From Phytopythium helicoides (lineage: Eukaryota > Oomycota > Peronosporomycetes > Pythiales > Pythiaceae), in assembly GCA_024867545.1 (NCBI GenBank), contig JANFNE010000027.1, forward strand, positions 1 to 64,000: a stretch of 64,000 bases of DNA, given 5' to 3'. How positions within the stretch are numbered: the stretch's first letter is position 1; the number at the start of each line of letters is the position of its first letter. Below the pieces are notes generated by a model. The model was not told the origin of the DNA and ran no database searches. It was given only the letters and a program-made list of their open reading frames with translations. The position numbers and the translations under genes are program-made. Below, in pieces: positions 32,738-44,892 of this stretch.

Positions 32738-34590
32738 TCAACAGCCACCCTCGCTCATCTTGAGCTCCAGAAACTCAGCAATGTGCACCATTCCGTTGGC
32801 TTGCGCGAGATCGACAGGGCTGTAGCCGTCTAAGTTGGTCAGGTAGAGCGCGATATGAGGTAGGAAGCGCACAAGCACACGCGTCACCTCTTCCAGTCCA
32901 AGCCATGCACAGAGATGCAGAGGTGTATTCCCGCATTCGTCGGCGTAGTCTGCAAAATCTGGGAAGGAAGTGCACAAATATTCAACGCTCACAGGGTCGT
33001 TCCTCAAGCACGCGTAAGCAAGGGGCATGCGGCCTTCAGTGTCAGTTGCAAGCAAATCTGCACCAAATCGCTCAACCAATTGAAGCAGTGAAGCATCAGG
33101 AGCTATGTGAGCACAGGTTTGATGTGCGGCGTTGGGGACGTTGGGGTCAATGTAGTGTGACTCGAGCAATAGTTCGACAATTGAGAAGCAACCTGCATTT
33201 ACTGCAGCGTGAAGTGGCGTGTCGCCGTAAAGATCGGGACCAGTCTCAACATCGAACTGGGAAGTGAGTGATATCAGAAATCGTGCGCTTTCGACTTGGG
33301 ACCAGTAGCATGCGTAGAAGAGAGGTGACCGACCATCTTCATCCTTCCATTCGAGGCATTCGGTCACTGCCGTACTGTCAACCAGCTGAAGAAGACCTTC
33401 AAGACATTTGACATGACCATTGCAAGCTGCCGTGTGGATCGACGAAGGCGTCGTTGAGTAGAAGCAATCCGTGCATACTGAACTTGATGCTTCTGAAGTT
33501 GAGAGCGCGGCTGAAAGACCTGAGTTCCCATAATAATACTGCTCAAATGTTGTCACAACGAAGCCCCAGCCGACTTCGCTATCGTGAATTCTGAGCTCGA
33601 ACACTAGGTGCAAGTACCGTTGTTCATCCTCAATCCATCGCTCTACTTCAACGCGCAAAGGTAATCCCGATGCTTGAGTATTCGCTAAACTCGTTGAAAC
33701 AACATCAACGGAAGTCATGTCGACATCTCCGCATGCTGTGAGGACGTCGCCGCTACATATCCCTGCGCGAGCTGCTGCAGATTTTTCTTGAACGGCTTGG
33801 ACGATAATTGTGCAAGTTGTATGTGTGTTCGTGCTCGCGACTGAGTTCGGCTCTTCGTTGGTAGTGGCGATACTGGGAGCAGTCAATCTGGTGTCAGACT
33901 CAGCCCATTTGTACGGACTCAATTGGCAGCCTAGGAGACCTTTTCCCTTCCACTTGCGCGGGCATAGAGAGGCTGTAACCTCATGAAATGTAGCAGGGAC
34001 CGACATTCATGCTGTTGAGCTGATCGAAACACAACCACTGTGATCACTTGGTTAACGTGACTCTGAACGCACTCTGCAACAGCCATCAAGCACTTTGGCG
34101 TCGAAACAACCACCCCGCCAAAATTGATGATGAGGTCTCCGGCTTCAAGTGCGGCTTCCATCGCTGGTGACCCAATTGTGATGCTTTGAACTTGTGCAAA
34201 CGGAACAAGACCGCTTTTTGATGCGGCTTCGATTGTCCAAACTGCCAAAGTTCCAACTTGAAAAGATTCAGTGGTGTCACTTGTATCTGTCACGATTCCG
34301 TCATCATGAGTTGAGTTGGCAGGCTCTGGCTGGCTTTGAAGTGCAACGCTGCAGCTGTTACTCTCTTCTTCGATTGTAGGTTCTTCTTGTGCTTTCTCGG
34401 GATCAATTGGTTCATTCGGTTTTCCGAGGGGGCTAAACGTCGACTGTTGCGAGGGAGGAGTTGCTAGTTCAACGTTATCACCTAATGGTTGCGCTTTCTT
34501 CTCGGCCGACTCGCTTGGATCAGAAGACTCTTCGACATGCTTTGATTCTCCTGCGTCGATTGTGTTAGCATCCCCTCTCGTTTGATTCAC
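32738..34590 (-). CDS. PSMD9-like PDZ / second PDZ / ankyrin-repeat protein (one frame break)
   Basis: Two overlapping same-strand frames (33931-34590 and 32738-34006) encode one continuous protein. The first has an acidic, Ser-rich N terminus and then a PDZ core (PFAQVQSITIGSPAMEAALE, AGDLIINFGGVVV). The second opens inside the end of that domain with CPRKWKGKGLLGCQL. This order matches PSMD9/p27, whose PDZ ends in a W-x-GKGLLGC block, so a 1-nt shift near 33,970-34,006 probably splits one gene. A second PDZ-like region (QAVQEKSAAARAGICSGDVL) follows, then about six ankyrin repeats (for example YGDTPLHAAVNAGCFSIVEL and CGNTPLHLCAWLGLEEVTRV). The first frame has no ATG and abuts the coiled-coil ORF upstream, so both may be parts of one gene. 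Likely a cytosolic scaffold. Confidence 0.6.
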
Positions 34591-35673
34591 CCGATCTGGC
34601 TTCGATTTCGGTTGTGTTCAATCTCTTCGAAGGCGATCTCTGAGTACTGTGCGCCGCAGCCGCAGCCGCCTGCCGCTTGCTCTTTTTGAAGGCGATGAAT
34701 CTCCATCTTGCGCCGTCTATCCTCTTCGTACTGTTGTGCCATGGCAGGCTCGACGCTGAAGTGTTGCCTCACGCAGCTTAGCCTGCTCCTGTTCTTGGAA
34801 GATTCGCCACTGGTCTCGCTCAGCCTCGATCTGACGCTGACGCTCCTTCTCCGCAAGCCACTGCTGTCTCGCAGAGCTCGCCAACGCATCTTCTAATTGC
34901 ATCAGCGCCATCTCCATGCCAGCAATCCGTCGCTCGCGATCAATGAGTGCGTCTTGCTCCATCTGCCGCATGCGAGCTGCAGCTTCTTCTCGGGCTTTTG
35001 CGTCGGCTGCCTCTTTGAGAGCTTTCATCTTGGCCTCCATCGCCTCTTTTCGCGCCAACTCCTTCTCTTTGGCCTCTCGTTCCTGTTGCTCACGTTGCTG
35101 CCGTATTTTGATGAGGTACTGCTCGCGAATTCGCGCTTCCTCCTGCTGCTCCTCTAGCTGTTTCAGCCGACGATGCTCGCGAACCTCAGCCTCGACAAGC
35201 CTGCGCATGCGAAGTTCTTCATCCAGCATCCTGCTTCTCTCCTCCTGCCTCTTGAGTCGCTCGACGCCCTCAGGTGTATCAATGTAGTCTTCTCGCCGCA
35301 TGAGCGCCATTTCTTCCCTCCGTTTCTGCTCCGCCACTCTCCGCAGCTTGAGATTATGTGCTGCCGACAACTCTGGCTCCTCGATCGCTGTCACTGCTGT
35401 CCTAGGAGCTTGGACCGGCTGTGGTCTATGTACCGGAGCATTTGAAGGTACAGCACCCGTGACGTGCATCTGCCGGAGCAAGAGCATGCGCTCAAAGCCC
35501 GAAAGCGGTGGGTCCCCACTCGACTCAATGTTTTCTTTCTGCTTGGCGCCTGCATGAGGTCGGCGAGCTCCGAACAGGGGGCTTTTAGGTGGTGGAGGCA
35601 GCAGGCGAGCTCCATTGGACTGTGCAGACGGATTGGAGGCATCGACGACCAGGGGAATCACTCGACGGCTCAT
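34587..35673 (-). CDS. Coiled-coil protein, probable frameshift near 34,770
   Basis: ATG 35673 opens a frame (MSRRVIPLVVDASNPSAQ...) with a Pro/Ser-rich N terminus (PPPPKSPLFGARRPH), a short ERMLLLRQMHV segment, and then about 170 residues of highly charged single helix (repeated Glu/Arg/Lys/Gln). The frame stops at 34,717. The overlapping frame to 34,587 carries on with the same character (QQYEEDRRRKMEIHRLQKEQ) and a Gly/Cys patch, so a 1-nt indel near 34,760-34,780 is likely. No family recognised. Its stop overlaps the first codons of the PDZ/ankyrin frame by 3 bp, on the same strand. Confidence 0.55.
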
Positions 35674-35706
35674 GATGCAGTCAGTGCCACTTGGCCACTT
35701 GACCAC

Positions 35707-36771
35707 AAACTAATGTGTCAAGCTCGATTAGGAATAGCGAGCATCCGATTTAGCTCCTTGGTTTCCATCGTTGTTTATTCCGGCAGAAGTAAGAGAACTG
35801 GAAGTCGATAGTCTCTGAATGACACGAATGCTGCTCATTAGCTTAGTACCAAGAACCCAGCTAAGGACCGAACGTCATGAGGACTCTCTTAACGTCTCAG
35901 TAGACGCCGCACAACACTGCTGGATTCCTCGTCCATGCTGGAGTCGTTCAGCCGCAACCCAGATGAACGCAATAGTTCAAAAGGGAAGCTCTCTCAGGAA
36001 AACTGGCCGAGACACCTGACGCGTAGCCGTTCTTTTTTGACTCGGTAGTTTGTGATATGGAGCCCAAGCAGCCACAATTTCAAGTTCACGACCTGAGGCC
36101 CCGCATCCAGCCTCCAGACCCCTTTAAGGCCTTCTCAGAGGAGCACTGCGGTCCTACAAGCCCGCGGCAATGATCGTCTACGATGGGTGTCCGAAGCGTG
36201 GTGAGTCCAAGTCAAGATAGCCACGCGAGGCTTCACGACGCGCACAGTTTCTAGAGCGGCCGAGGGAGCGTGCAGCAGTCGACGCACTGCGCGTTGTGCT
36301 TCTACTTGCTAAGTCGTCTTTCAAAACTAAAAGATTGCAGGAGCACGCTGCCTTCGTCATGGAAGCTCTCCAAGCGCGGGATCGTCGCAGCACAAGATCA
36401 CCAATGTGCAGCACAACTAGTTGTCGGACGCTTTCCAGCGGTCACATGTGCAGCACATGAGGAGCTGCCTTCGTCTCAGAGACCTGTCGGCGGGGGTTTC
36501 GCAGCTGTAGCAGCAGTGAGTCTGCTGCTGGCGCTTCAGGCCCAAGGGACCTTGGTGCTTTTGGTGCAAGGAAGAAGAAGCTCCGTTTGAAGTTTACAGT
36601 CCATAATATCCGGGCATCTTGAAGCACTCAACAGTGTAAACATTCTAAAAATGCATTGTTCATATTGGACCAACCATGCAGTCTGGAATCTGGAATAAAT
36701 GCACGTGTTGTACATGCCATCCGCGTCTTTGCACCACTTGAAGCGGTCTGTAAAAGGCAAGTTGAAGCTGA
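35707..36771. other. Intergenic, nothing recognised
   Basis: About 1 kb between the coiled-coil gene and the 3' end of the TMEM144-like gene. Only short open frames without domain content are seen. Confidence 0.5.
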
Positions 36772-38103
36772 TCACATGGACACCACGCGCAGCAGCGTGC
36801 CGAGCAGCACCATGGCCGTGCCGATGGCGAGCACGCGCTGGTTGCGGGCGCCGCGCATCTCCTTGAAGTAGCAGGCCGACCAGAGCATGGAGACCATGGC
36901 CGGGCCGATGGACGAGAGCGGGAACGCCTGGTCAAAGCCGAGCTTGCCGAACGAGTAGAGCTGGCCGCCGAGCCCGAGCGACCAGAGCACGCCGCAGACG
37001 TAGGCCGGCCGCATAACGCTGCGCGGCATGGAGCGCCGCAGGATGAACCGGTGGAACAGCGAGTAGGCCAGGAACGCGGCCGTGCTCGTGATGTACACGC
37101 CGAGGCACTGCGAGAAGACAAAGTCGAGCGGGTTGCACGTCGCCAAGACCTGGTTCGACGACTCGGGATGGCACGCGCGCTGCCAGTTGGCGTACGGGAC
37201 CAGCGCACCGCTCAGGAACGCGCCTACCACAAGCGCCACGAGCGCGCCGGTGAGCTTGCGGCCGGCCTCGGCCTTCTCGTCGGGCAGCGCCACGTGCTCG
37301 CTCACGTCCGCCGGCATCATGAAGGGGCCAAAGTTGGGCAGCTCCTCGGGCATCAGCACGTCCTGGATCGAGCTCTTGCGCATGGCGATGACGGGCAACG
37401 AGACGGTGCGGGGCGGCGACGGCGCCGTGAGCAGCGACGAGCGCTCCGTGGGCGATGTGGTCGAGTTGTTGGTCGACGGGAGGCTGTCGTCCTTGTCGTC
37501 CGAGAGCGTCGGCTTGATCATGCCGTACACACCAATGGAGCCGAGCATGAGCAGAATGCCGAGTAGACTGAGCAGCGGGTGCGTCGGGATGGTCTGCGGT
37601 ACCCCGAAGAGCCCGAAGCGCGAGATGAGGAAGCCGAAGGTGATGTTGGTCGCGTTCCACAGCATGAAGCCGACGCCGAGGCCCAGACGGTTGACCACCG
37701 TCGGGATCAGCAGGTTGGCCACCGCGAACAGCGAGCCGCCGAGGATGCCCTCCGGGAACGCGTACAGCCCGGTCTGCGCGTACTGGTGCCAGTTGTTGCT
37801 CAGCAGCCCCCAGACGAGCCCCACCATGAGGATGCCCGAGCACTGCGCGCACGAGTCGAGTCAGTCACCGCCGCGCGGTCCTCTCTCAAGCCGCCACAAC
37901 GCACCATAAACCACTGGAAGATGATGCCATCTGGAGATCGACACCACCAGCACGAGGATCCCTTGTCAGCGCATCGACACGCCCAAGCAGCCCCGCATGG
38001 ACGCACCGTAGGTCGGGTACTGCTTGGCAGGCACGTAGCACGTGCCGAAGAAGAAGACGGCGACGACGGCGCCCGCGTAGCCCAGCAGCAGGTCCGCCGA
38101 CAT
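36772..38103 (-). CDS. TMEM144-family multi-pass membrane protein
   Basis: Three exons, complement(36772..37842, 37905..37930, 38007..38103), with introns of 62 and 76 bp and a 26-nt middle exon; the product is 397 aa. The splice joins rebuild FFFGTCYVPAKQYPTYD and GIIFQWFMCSGILMVGLVWG, the conserved start of TMEM144 proteins (first helix, YVP-x-K, then DG-x-FFQW). About ten hydrophobic helices follow, divided by a polar Ser/Thr loop (about residues 160-235; STNNSTTSPTERSSLLTAPS). Late motifs include PSSIGPAMVSMLWSACYFKE. TMEM144 belongs to the drug/metabolite transporter fold and is thought to carry carbohydrates; the substrate is unknown. All splice sites are GT-AG and the frame is intact. 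Confidence 0.85.
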
Positions 38104-39838
38104 GGTCGCGGCCGAAAGCGGAGGTGCCGAGAAGGAAGAAGCGAGCAAATCGACGACTGACCGGCCGGCGGAGACCGCCGCTCGCCACTCATCCGACGCC
38201 ATGCGTGTCGCCACCGTTTGCGGGTGAGCTCCGTTTCCATCAATTTTTGACTCGCGTAGCCGCTGACGCACCAAGCAGCATGACGTGTCCCATCACGTCG
38301 GACTCGCAAGCGCGCAAGTGTGCGCGCGTCACAGACGCCACCGTGTCATCCGGCGCCGCAGGATCATCCGCCGGCGGCAACACCGCGCTTTGATGACAGT
38401 CGACCTGCAAAGCGTGGTCTGTATCCTCTGCAAGCGGCCGACACTCCCTGAGTGTCGTGAAGCGATCTCATGTGGCATGATTCAAATCGCATCGCCACCA
38501 ACGGTCCACGTTGCCACGGCACCATCATGAGACTCCCAACCTGGGAGTCCCAAGACGAGAATTGTGGGTGCAGCCGGCCGTTGACTCGCTCGCTCGCTGC
38601 ATCCGCGTCAACGCTGCCCCACCGAAGCGATGCAAAGCCACATCACGTCAGCCGCGTGATACGACGACAGATTCCGTGCTCGGGGAGGAGTAGGCAAACT
38701 CACGTGATACGCGACAGCGTCACGCTTACTCCACCTGGGGACGTGGAACGCGCTCCTCCGCGCCAACTTCTGAAGCGCATGGTGACGCGAGGGAAAAGGT
38801 AGGGAGGCTCCCACGACCACCACCTCCGACTCCGACCAGCGCAACGTAGCCCAAGGATGGGGAGGACGGCCGACCGACTGGCGTGAACTCCAGTGCAACG
38901 CGCGTTTCTCGCTGTTTGGCGGTCGAGTTCCGTCTGGCGAGAATCTGAGCTAGGCCGTGGGATGGAAACGCCGGGCAACCAACCAGTTCACATCAGGCGT
39001 CAGAACCCAGCAATGGCGGCGACAAGATCTCAGACGACGCATGCAATATCTTCCCGCATCGCTCCTGCCAGAGAGTCTCTAGTACTTGTAGCCACCCGTG
39101 TGCGGCGACATCCCACTCGGGATTCCTTGATGCGCAACAAACCTGCCACCAGTGGCCGGCAACCGCGGTGTCTATGGTCGCAAGCTGGATTAGCGCAGCG
39201 ACACCACGCACCCGCTGACGTTTCTCGAGCAAGCGACCAGATTTTCGATGGGGCCGACGGCTCACGTCGGAGCTCCAGCCGGCTCCGCGTAAACTGGTGC
39301 CTGACCTGGCAACAGAGAGGATCTCTTCAAGTTCAACTCCGCTCCGCGAGTGCATCGCCTGCGGCACCGCAACCGCTGAACTGACATTGCTGATCAGAAT
39401 TCGCGACTCCAGGCTACCTACCGTACATCCGACCCAGCGACACTCGGAACAAGCGCCTGCTTGTCCCTGTGGCGCGGGCTGCAGGAAGCTTCGAAAAGCC
39501 CACTCCCGGCTTGAAGAACGGCCACGGGCCGCGAACCCACCCACCCCACGTTCCACGTGCCTGCCTGCCTCCACGTCGACGCAACGGGCTGCACTCGTAC
39601 GGCAGCCGAGGCAAGGCAGTAGGCAGCTCGAAGTCAATCCCCCTCGCGTATTCAAGCCGACAGCCGATCCATCAGAGTGGTCCTCTGCGTCTCGCGCGTT
39701 GCGAGCTTCGTCTCGTGGTCGCCATTCTAGAAAGTGCGTGGAACCCGTCAGATCGCGATCGTTGAAGCTCCTGGTCGAGGTTTTCGGAGCTCGTAAAGGC
39801 TCCGGGCCACGCTCACATTGAAGTTGGAGCCCAGTGCC
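38104..39838. other. Intergenic, nothing recognised
   Basis: 1.7 kb between the divergent TMEM144-like gene and ankyrin gene A. Open frames of up to about 330 codons exist on the minus strand but have Arg/Ser/Ala-rich shadow composition and no domain. Confidence 0.45.
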
Positions 39839-41784
39839 ATGGAGAGCGAGGTGGTCGACGTCGAGAGGGCCTGGCTCGAAGCCGGCAAGGCCCGCGACGT
39901 CGACCGCATGCGAGAGCTGAGGGCTCAGCACCCGATGTGGCTCGACCTCAATCGGGTAGGTGCACCCGGCCGCGCGGACTTCTTTAGCCATCTTTCGTTC
40001 TTACAGTGTACAACAACCCACCAGCAGAAGGGGGAGACGCGAGGGACCCGAGACCAGCGCGAGGGCCTGCAGCTGGGAGGGCTTTCGGCTCAGCTCGATC
40101 GGCGTGTCGTCGATTCACGCGGCAGCATGGGACGGCAGCGTCGAGGTCGTCCGCTTCCTGCTCGAGAGCGGGCAGCACCCGGACTCGCCCGACGACTGGG
40201 GCATGACGCCGCTCATGGTGACCGTCATGCGGCTCTTCCTCGTTACCATGCGCAGTGTCTTCCGCGGACGCGTGGCTATTCCAACGCAATCTCGTAGTCG
40301 ACGTGAGTAGGATAACTACTAGAGCTAGATGTGCCTGATGTATCTCACACACGGGTGCTCGTAGTGTCGAGATGAAGACGCCGTCACCATCGGACGGACG
40401 CTTGAGATCGCACGGATGCTCGAGAGCTACGGCTCTGACCTACAGGCGCGGAACGCGGCAAGTACTCACCTCATCGTTCGATTGAAACTGCTACCAGACA
40501 ACTTGTTGCTCAACGTTGCACTCGTCAACAGGAAGGAAAGACAGCACTCCACATTGCTGCCTTCGACGACGGATTCGAAGTGGCCAAGTACTTGCTCGCC
40601 TCGCGGGGTAGGAGTCGACATTCAAGACCATGTAAGTGCTTTTGAGGAGAGATGATATTACATTGTCAACCCGTTCCTTCATCTCTAACCAGCATCTCTG
40701 CGAGGTTCCAGAATGGACAGACAGCTCTGCACCACAGCATCAACGCCAAGAGTTTGCTCGTCACCAACTTGCTGCTCGAGAGCGGCGCGAGCATCGACAT
40801 AGTGGACGAAAGCGGAGCATCGCCACTATCGCTAGTCGTCTCAAAAGAGCTGACTTTGCAGCTGCAGCTGATGCTTAACCACCACCAGCTGGTAGCGACA
40901 TCTTCGCGCTTCGATTTCGCCACGGCGGTGCTCCATGAAGCCGTTGACAGGGAGGCAGTAGTGATCGCAGCATTCCTCCTTGAGAACCGGTACACTTCAG
41001 TCTCTTCACAGGACGCTGACGGAGAATCGGCGCTGCACCGCGCGCTCCGTGCTCGAAACATTCGCATGCTTCGGGAGCTGCGCGAGTTTGATGAAGATGA
41101 CTCGGCTCTGGCTGCTCGGACACGACAAGGGGAATCGTGTTTCCACTTCGCAGCGCGATTCGGCGGAGCTCGCGAGGTCGAGATCCTCCTGGACAAGTAC
41201 TGCACGCAGCTGGCGAGCCGCAACTGGGCCGAGAGCCCGCTCAACTGGGCCAACGCAGCTGGGGAGACAGCATTGATGATTGCAGGGTTGGCGCCACGGA
41301 GGTGTCCGTGACGACGACGCAGAAGCCGAGGACGATCGCGCCACGACAGTCCAGATGCTGAAGCTGCACGGAGCCAGACTCTTCCCCGCCGGTTCGCTTC
41401 GTTGGAAAAGCGTTCGATCGAGCAGCGAGCAGGTGCTGCTGCCTGCGTGTGCACGCAGGTGTCTGTGCCGATGGCTGGTCGAGGACTTCGACGCCCGAGG
41501 TCTGCTACGACTGGGTATCCAGTGTGGAGTGGTGCTCGAACAATCTTCTCCACCAAGAACGTCTCCGTCGCCCGTCCGTGTCCGCGGAGCTTGTCAACAC
41601 GTTGCTCGACGCTGGGTACGCCACGGACGCGGTCCAGCTGCTGGTGCTGCTGCCCATGAAGCGATCCAAGGTCGAGTCGCTGTTCCTCGACCGCCTGAGG
41701 AGCTTCGCGGGTCGACAGCGCCACGAGCTGCTGCTCGAGTTGGTAGAGAGCCTGACAGCTGCGTGGAGGAGCGAGGCGCCGTGA
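39839..41784 (+). CDS. Ankyrin-repeat paralogue A (frame breaks)
   Basis: Five exons by comparison with gene C: 39839-39955, 40007-40302, 40365-40457, 40532-40631 and 40712-41784. Exon 1 gives the family N terminus (VERAWLEAGKARDVDRMREL). Exon 2 has SSIHAAAWDGSVEVVRFLLE, and exons 3 and 4 one ankyrin repeat each. Exon 5 has further repeats (NGQTALHHSINAKSLLVTNL, QGESCFHFAARFGGAREVEI) and the family C-terminal region. Intron 3 has a GC donor (GCAAGT). Exon 2 (296 nt) and exon 4 (100 nt) are not multiples of three, and exon 5 changes frame near 41,285 and 41,500, although conserved residues continue on both sides. This means either a recent pseudogene or assembly indels. Probably a protein-protein interaction adaptor; partner unknown. 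Confidence 0.6.
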
Positions 41785-42073
41785 CGCGGCAAGCAGCGTA
41801 GATTCTACGTAGAGTAGTCGAGTCGACAAGTGTGTGGCACTGGCCACCACCACAGTGTGGCATTGGAACCACTGATGGGTGTGCTCCCCCGCTCCGTCAC
41901 GATCTGCCGCGGTCAGCTCAGCCTCAGATGGTGCAGACAGGAGAGCATACGGACAAAACATGGCATGTGAAGACGCTCGCGGCTGCGGCTGCCAGCTCCG
42001 TCCAGCGAGGACGCGGACCAGCAGCACAGTGGCACGGTACCTACAACTGTGCTGAATAGAGCTCTCGACTACG

Positions 42074-42146
42074 ATTGGTGGGTTATAATTTTGCCAGTCA
42101 CAATCTGTATCAGAAATGAAAACGGCGCTTGGTGGCACCCACCAAT
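42074..42146. repeat. AT-rich region with a 10-bp inverted repeat
   Basis: ATTGGTGGGT (42074-42083) faces ACCCACCAAT (42137-42146) across 53 bp. It lies at the start of an AT-rich stretch (about 42,060-42,260) between ankyrin genes A and B. It could be a 3'-end hairpin of gene A or a remnant of a small element. No target-site duplication was seen. Confidence 0.3.
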
Positions 42147-42412
42147 TCAGAACCTCTTTTATGGGAATACCTCCTACATTACATATAAACAATCTACATG
42201 TTAGAGTCATATAGAACTATATAAAATAATGTAACCGGTAAATACATTCAAGATATGCTGCTTTGATTGAGCGACGGACGGCGCTCCGAAGGGATGTAGC
42301 CACTCACGTAGTGGTCCACACAGCCACCATGGCTTGATCAGCTCCTACAGTACGCCTCTGCTTGCGTCTGTCCGTCATCCTCGGTATCCTTGCCGTCATT
42401 TCATCCGCCACG

Positions 42413-44384
42413 ATGGACTCGAACGCCTGGGGAGACGTCGAGGCCGCGTGGCTCGCGGCCGGCAGCGCCGCGGACGTCGATCGACTCCGGCAGTTGCAGG
42501 CCCAGCACCCTCGGCGACTCGCCCTCGACCGGGTACGGTCTCACCAGAGTCGCACTTGTCAAACGTGACGGTGACGAACTTGGCGACAGATCTTTCACGG
42601 CGACCGCAGGGGCCGAACGAGCGACTGGAGCGGGTTTCCGCTCGCCACTCTGGGAGACTCGACCATACACTCCGCCGTCTGGAACCGGAGCATTGAGGTG
42701 CTTCGCTTCCTGCTCAATGGCGGACAGCACCCGGACGCGCGAGATGGTGGGCTCTTCACGCCCCTCATGGTCGCCATCGTGCGGCACGGACTCCCGTTAA
42801 TCCGCAGCGTGTTCGTCGGGCGTGAGGCTATTCCAAGACACCTGGCCATGGACGTGGGTCGCGTTGGTCACATCGACACGGTAGAACGAGAGCTGACAAA
42901 CGGTTGTGGCCCCTTTCTAGTGTCGGGAGGAAGTCGAGCAGCTAACTGCCACCACGCTGACGATTATGAGGTTGCTCGTCCAGTTTGGGGCTGACGTCAA
43001 CGCTCACAACAATGTACGGACCTTTGATTAGTGCCGCTTTAGACAAGGAGCCCCACTCAATCGAGCCCAACAACCTCAGGAGGGAAGAACGGGGCTTATG
43101 ATCGCGGCGCACGACGACGCGCTCGAGGTCGCCGAGCTGCTGTTGCAAGAAGGAGCTGCCATCGATGTGCAAGATCAGGTAGGATTTGACTTTTGGCCGA
43201 GGAAGGTCCATCAGCTCCAAGATTCTGTCCAACTGACACCGCTGGGGCGGGCTATATACTTGACCATGTCTGCGTCCGTCACCGGCAGCAAGGGTGGACC
43301 GCGCTCCGCCATTGTGTTGAAGGCCGCAGCTTGTTTGTGACAAACCTGCTGCTGACCCATGGCGCCAACATCGATCTGCCTAGCTTCGACGGCATCTCCC
43401 CGCTTCAAGCAGCAATCCGGCAGCAATCTTTCACAGCGCTACAGATCGTCATCAACCACTTCGCGTATTCTGCCCGACCGCAGCGATTAGACTTCGTGGG
43501 ATTCTTGTTATTCGAAGCGGTTGAAGCTGACGCGCAAGCGGTTGTGGACTGGCTGCTTCAAGACGGCACATTTGTGACTGTTCAATTTCGCGACGAGATC
43601 GGAGAGAGCGTCTTCCACCACGCTTGCAGCTCTCGCATGATCGAATTGTTGCTGGAGTATGACAAAGATTGGTTGGTATTTCGATCTCGAACTTTGCGCG
43701 GCGAGTCATGTTTCCACTCGGCATCTCAACGGCCTGGCAACCCCGGCCGTTCAGCACTAGAATCGTTGCTGAGAGCATTAGATCAAGCCACCCAAACTGG
43801 AGGCGATGATGCCGGCCGCGACATTTCAGAGCTGCTCGGCGCGGATTCAAATGGCTCGACACCGCTGTTTGTGGCTGCCTCTCACCCGAGTGACTCGCTT
43901 GAGATTCGTGTGGCCAAGTGTGAAGCGCTGATGGCTCGCAACGTGCCTCTTTTCCCACCAACAGAACAGCTCTGGAGATTCCTCCTCAACTCATCGGGCC
44001 GCATAACTGGAGTCGCCCTTTCAGATCGCGTTCAAATGTGTCTTTCGGGCTGGCTGATACATTGTGGGACCGAAGGCGAAAGTATCGCGGATCGGGATCT
44101 GGCAGAGCTTCTGACTCACTGGATCGCGTGTGTCAACTATGAGCATACCGAGCGCCGCGACCTGCAAGTTGCAGCCTATTTCGAGCGAAGTCGTGGCCAT
44201 CATGATGCACATGGGGTTCGTCCGCGACTTGGTGCCGCTTTTGCTTGCACTGCCACTGCGAGCTAGCTTCGTCCAGGAGGTACTCGATGGTCTCCACACC
44301 CTTGTTGCTCGGTGGCAACCTGACCAAGCGCTATTTCTCCGACACCTCGTGCTTCAGATCACGGAGGAATTCCATCGAACGTGA
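42413..44384 (+). CDS. Ankyrin-repeat paralogue B (one frame break near the C terminus)
   Basis: Exons 42413-42532, 42590-42853, 42921-43013, 43080-43178 and 43289-44384, all joined in phase 0; exon 3 is 31 codons and exon 4 is 33. The protein opens with DVEAAWLAAGSAADVDRLRQ, then ATLGDSTIHSAVWNRSIEVL and RHGLPLIRSVFVGREAIPRH. The ankyrin repeat of exon 4 reads ALEVAELLLQEGAAIDVQDQ, and exon 5 carries QGWTALRHCVEGRSLFVTNL, GEIGESVFHHA-type repeats and the C-terminal region (LSDRVQMCLSGWLIH). A single 1-nt break near 44,170 separates VNYEHTERRDLQVAAYF from EVVAIMMHMGFVRDLVPLLL, which is the expected next segment. Everything before it is intact, so an active gene with one assembly indel is plausible. 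Confidence 0.7.
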
Positions 44385-44892
44385 TATCAAGTAGAAATCA
44401 GTTGATGTGGGCATGTTGAAGTGGCTAACGTGACTCCTCTTTCGCGGAAGCCTCTGCAATAACGAGCATAGTGGTACAAACCACTACTGGCGTGATGATG
44501 GTGATTCATCCACCCATGCGTGTGTCCGCCATTTCTGTAGAGAGAACGTGCCGCGAAGGAGCCACAAGCACGTACGCGGCTTCGACACTTGGACCCTGTC
44601 GAGCTGCGTCATGGACCTCGCAGCTCGAAAAAAATAATCGAAGCCCGGCGCTTCAACTTGGTAGCGTACAGTACACATCATAGTCCCGTGCGATGTGACG
44701 TGTCGACCAGTACATTCCCGTCGGTGCAGTGACCACTACCTCCTCCACGTGCACGCGAACGTCATGCAAGTCGCACGCAACGCAAGCGAGCTCTTTCCCT
44801 CGCTCCCATCCGCTCGAGTTCCATCACCCGCCCAGTCAGTCCCTCTTTCGCATTCACGAGCGCAATACGGTACGCAAAAGGCGCACCCACTC

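Noticed and set aside
34760..34800. A possible 17-nt intron (GTGAG...TTCAG) to explain the frame change in the coiled-coil gene
   Set aside because: Far shorter than any known spliceosomal intron here (57 bp or more), and removing it does not lead into the continuing coiled-coil frame.
38993..39991. A 332-codon minus-strand frame upstream of ankyrin gene A
   Set aside because: It overlaps exon 1 of gene A on the opposite strand and has shadow-like composition (Arg/Ser/Cys) with no recognised domain or splice logic.
40666..42210. A 514-codon minus-strand frame opposite ankyrin gene A
   Set aside because: Arg/Ser/Ala-rich antisense of exon 5; the plus-strand frames carry clear ankyrin repeats.
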